From the NCBI RefSeq assembly GCF_041820985.1, contig NZ_JBGUAU010000020.1:36680-100679 (forward strand): a stretch of DNA of 64,000 nucleotides, read 5' to 3'. A model generated the notes under the pieces. It saw nothing but the letters and a program-made list of their open reading frames with translations, made no database searches and was not told the origin of the DNA. Origin of the DNA: Evansella sp041820985 (GTDB lineage Bacteria > Bacillota > Bacilli > Bacillales > Salisediminibacteriaceae). Positions 62,045-64,000 of this stretch are shown here, piece by piece (positions within the stretch are counted from its first letter, which is position 1; each line of letters begins with the position of its first letter). A program made the position numbers and the translations under genes.

Positions 62045-63293
62045 TTCCATGAAGGTAGCAAAATGGGAAATTAAACGAAATTTGAAAAATAAAACCTTTG
62101 TTATAGGGTTATTTATTACCCCGATTATTATTATTGCATTTATGCTTTTAGGATCCTTTTTTGGGGGAGACGATGAATTTCAGGAAGATTCAACAACAGT
62201 CTTTGTGAACGATCAGCTCGGTGTTTTTCCACATCTAGAGGAAACGGTGTCACAAACAGGGTTTCTTTGGGAGCTCGAACAGACAGATTCGGAATATGGT
62301 GAATTAAAAGAGTTGCTTCAGGAAAGAGAGCATACGGCGTTAATAGTTCTTGATGAGCAAACTTTAGATTCAGGAGTTGTATCCGTCTATACGAGTGAGG
62401 AGATAAATCCCTACTTCTTAAATCAAGTGCAGGTCTTAGAAGGACCACTTTTAGCTACGCAATTGCAGATGTTAGGTTTAACTGCAGAGGAATTAGAAGT
62501 AATCTCTAGAGGAGTTTCTTTTGATATAGTAGATGCATCAAATATGGAGGAAGGATCTGTTTCGGAAGAAGAAGTGATGGAAGGTGAGACAGAAGGATTT
62601 GCAGGGTTAGACCGTGCTGTTCCAGGAGCCTTTGCCGGTTTTATCATGCTATCTATTGTGTTTACAGGAATGGCGATTTTCCAAAGTGCGTCTCAGGAGA
62701 AAAAGGATAAAATTGCGGAAATCATTTTAGCATCCATAACACCGGGAGAATTGATGCAAGGGAAGATTTACGGTTATTTTGTTTTAGGACTAATTCAAGC
62801 GTTCGTTTCGATTGTGCTCCTTGTGCCATTCTTTTTATGGAGAATGGATATGATGCACTTGCTTGAACACTTATTTGTTCCAGAGTTACTATTTTTTGTT
62901 ACTATTGCAATACTTGGTTACTTATTATTTGCTGCTTTGTTCGTCGGAGTTGGTGCCACGATGGCGGATATGACAACGGCAGGGAATTTCCAAGGGATGG
63001 TTATGATGTTACCATTTTTACCGTTCATTTTCATTGGACCGGTATTTAGTAATCCAAGTGGATTAATGGCACAAATTGGTACGTACATTCCTTTTACATC
63101 TCCAGGTGTATTGTTGATGCGCCTCTCCATATTAGAGGAGTGGCCGTGGATTGAAATTAGTATCTCCTTAGTGATCTTGCTCGCAAGTATCTGGATATTT
63201 ATGAAACTAGCGGGAAAAATCTTTCAAGTTGGTATTCTTATGTACGGGAAGAATGCAACGCCAGGTGAAATATGGAAGTGGATCCGCGCGTAG
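62037..63293 (+). CDS. ABC transporter permease (NatB/YhaP-like)
   Basis: The protein has 418 residues from ATG 62037; in-frame GTG 62028 and ATG 62031 are alternatives. A first membrane helix (about 20-42) precedes a ~160-residue external domain rich in Glu; five or six helices follow (about 200-400). FQSASQEKKDKIAEIILASITPGELMQGKI is the conserved ABC-2 segment. It forms the channel with the ATPase upstream, probably exporting Na+ or toxic compounds. Its TAG stop shares a G with the start of a repeated half of the 31-bp element. Confidence 0.9.
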   Translation: MRNSMKVAKWEIKRNLKNKTFVIGLFITPIIIIAFMLLGSFFGGDDEFQEDSTTVFVNDQLGVFPHLEETVSQTGFLWELEQTDSEYGELKELLQEREHTALIVLDEQTLDSGVVSVYTSEEINPYFLNQVQVLEGPLLATQLQMLGLTAEELEVISRGVSFDIVDASNMEEGSVSEEEVMEGETEGFAGLDRAVPGAFAGFIMLSIVFTGMAIFQSASQEKKDKIAEIILASITPGELMQGKIYGYFVLGLIQAFVSIVLLVPFFLWRMDMMHLLEHLFVPELLFFVTIAILGYLLFAALFVGVGATMADMTTAGNFQGMVMMLPFLPFIFIGPVFSNPSGLMAQIGTYIPFTSPGVLLMRLSILEEWPWIEISISLVILLASIWIFMKLAGKIFQVGILMYGKNATPGEIWKWIRA

Positions 63294-63333
63294 GAAGCAG
63301 TGGGAAGCAGTGGGGACGGTTCTCACTGCTTCC
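63293..63333 (+). repeat. 31-bp element, forward, with a duplicated left arm
   Basis: GGAAGCAGTG at 63293 (sharing the permease stop) is repeated at 63303, where the complete consensus copy begins. Confidence 0.93.
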
Positions 63334-63432
63334 TTCGGTTGGCGAAATAAAGGGGCGTGAAGACTGTCTGTTTTCAGTGGACGGAAGTCTTTATTTAAAG
63401 ATAAGCAGAAAGTATAACATTTTCTACTTAGA

Positions 63433-63562
63433 AAGTTGTCTAGCTCCAGGCGCCATCGACTCGTGCAAATAACCTGACCGATTAAAAGTAAAAAGCACTT
63501 TTATCGGTCAGAACATTTGCTTTTCGCCTATAGGCGGGCGCCATGCGCTTTTCTTAAAGACT
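63433..63562. repeat. Common Bacillus-type interspersed repeat with a nested hairpin
   Basis: TTGTCTAGCTCCAGGCGCCA at the left and GCGGGCGCCATGCGCTTTTC at the right form the outer pair characteristic of a repeat widespread in Bacillus and Geobacillus genomes. Inside lies a separate hairpin CTGACCGATTAAAAGT / ACTTTTATCGGTCAG. Confidence 0.75.
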
Positions 63563-63647
63563 GGATTCGAAGCCAATGAAAACTGGTAGTTGTCCTTTTT
63601 CCAAAAAGCTATCGAAAATAATTTTCTTTAATGAGGAGGTAAGCAAT

Positions 63648-63806
63648 ATGAACAGAAATACTCAATACAGCATAATTGATAATCGGGGAGAAGAGCACGA
63701 GTTGATGCTTATAATCGTAACACTGTGTTCAATTATCACATTTAAGAAAATCAAAAGATTGGAGCGTTATAGGGATAAGCTCAAAAATTCATTTACACCA
63801 TATTAG
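63648..63806 (+). CDS. Small uncharacterised protein
   Basis: The protein has 52 residues from ATG 63648, which has GAGGAGGT 7 bases upstream; an in-frame upstream ATG (63576) lacks a site. The sequence has a polar N terminus (NTQYSIIDNRGEEHE), one short hydrophobic stretch (LMLIIVTLCSIITF) and a basic tail (KKIKRLERYRDKLKN). It is probably a small membrane-associated protein. The family is unknown. Confidence 0.6.
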   Translation: MNRNTQYSIIDNRGEEHELMLIIVTLCSIITFKKIKRLERYRDKLKNSFTPY

Positions 63807-64000
63807 TATAAAGAAACAGAATCAATAGATACACGCAAAAGAGATTCTGTGATTTGTATCAAAAAACATAGAGTCTCTGCTGAAATTCGTGAGTTAGTGG
63901 TAGTCAATCTTACAATAACAGATTTAGTAAAAAGTGGTTGCTTCAGTATGTCATCCGAATTATGACTTGCTGGGGTAGCCATTTTTTATCTTCTATTTGA

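Overview
The window looks like chromosome of a low-GC, endospore-forming Bacillaceae, probably a polysaccharide-degrading, possibly alkaliphilic Bacillus relative. Signs are low-GC coding sequence, strong AGGAGG ribosome sites, frequent GTG/TTG starts, an arginine T-box, a YjcZ-type sporulation micropeptide, a Spo0A-like box, and a bifunctional amylase-pullulanase of a type known from alkaliphilic Bacillus. The species assignment is inference. No rRNA, tRNA, transposase, phage gene or CRISPR array was seen.

Layout. 1-4.1 kb: 3' part of a very large secreted pectate lyase. 4.2-11.1 kb: small signalling and housekeeping genes (diguanylate cyclase, zinc-ribbon protein with a LexA-like box, GIY-YIG-like protein, aldo/keto reductase, an unknown protein). 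11.6-13.6 kb: argS behind a T-box. 13.8-17.9 kb: ABC exporter plus two-component system. 18-22.3 kb: YjcZ micropeptide, TipA-type MerR regulator with its operator, HD-GYP protein, YlbC-like CAP protein and a truncated ParA gene. 22.5-29.8 kb: a 2410-residue surface-anchored amylopullulanase behind catabolite-repression sites. 30-33.6 kb: Asp-box protein, broken DUF4181 gene, GH43 enzyme. 33.6-35.7 kb: a repeat-rich spacer and glf. 36.1-45.9 kb: a LytTR two-component system, then a permuted membrane GH3, a cytosolic GH3, a GtrA-like protein and a GT2 glycosyltransferase, preceded by a matching LytTR direct repeat. 46-63.8 kb: chemoreceptor, possible PL2-type lyase, cupin, Nudix, intact DUF4181, UbiB-like kinase, APH-like kinase, membrane proteins, Ca2+/cation exchanger, MscS channel and a NatAB-like ABC exporter.

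The genes point to a plant-polysaccharide lifestyle: pectin (PL1, possible PL2), starch and pullulan (GH13 x2), arabinan/xylan-type glycans (GH43) and beta-glucosides (two GH3). Cell-surface glycan genes (glf, GtrA, GT2) sit among them, with several sensors (c-di-GMP turnover, two-component systems, chemoreceptor).

The most unusual feature is a 31-bp imperfect palindrome (arms GGAAGCAGTG / CACTGCTTCC around GGGACGGTTCT). It occurs about 25 times between 18.3 and 63.3 kb, singly or in pairs, often within 0-7 bp of a stop codon and sometimes sharing or supplying the stop. One pair cuts off a ParA gene, and other copies flank both DUF4181 genes. Other repeat families are a GTGCCTG...CAGGCAC-TTTTTT terminator family, a hairpin family downstream of two minus-strand genes, a 4-copy palindrome array, a 21-bp phased TTGTTAG array and a common Bacillus-type interspersed repeat near 63.5 kb.
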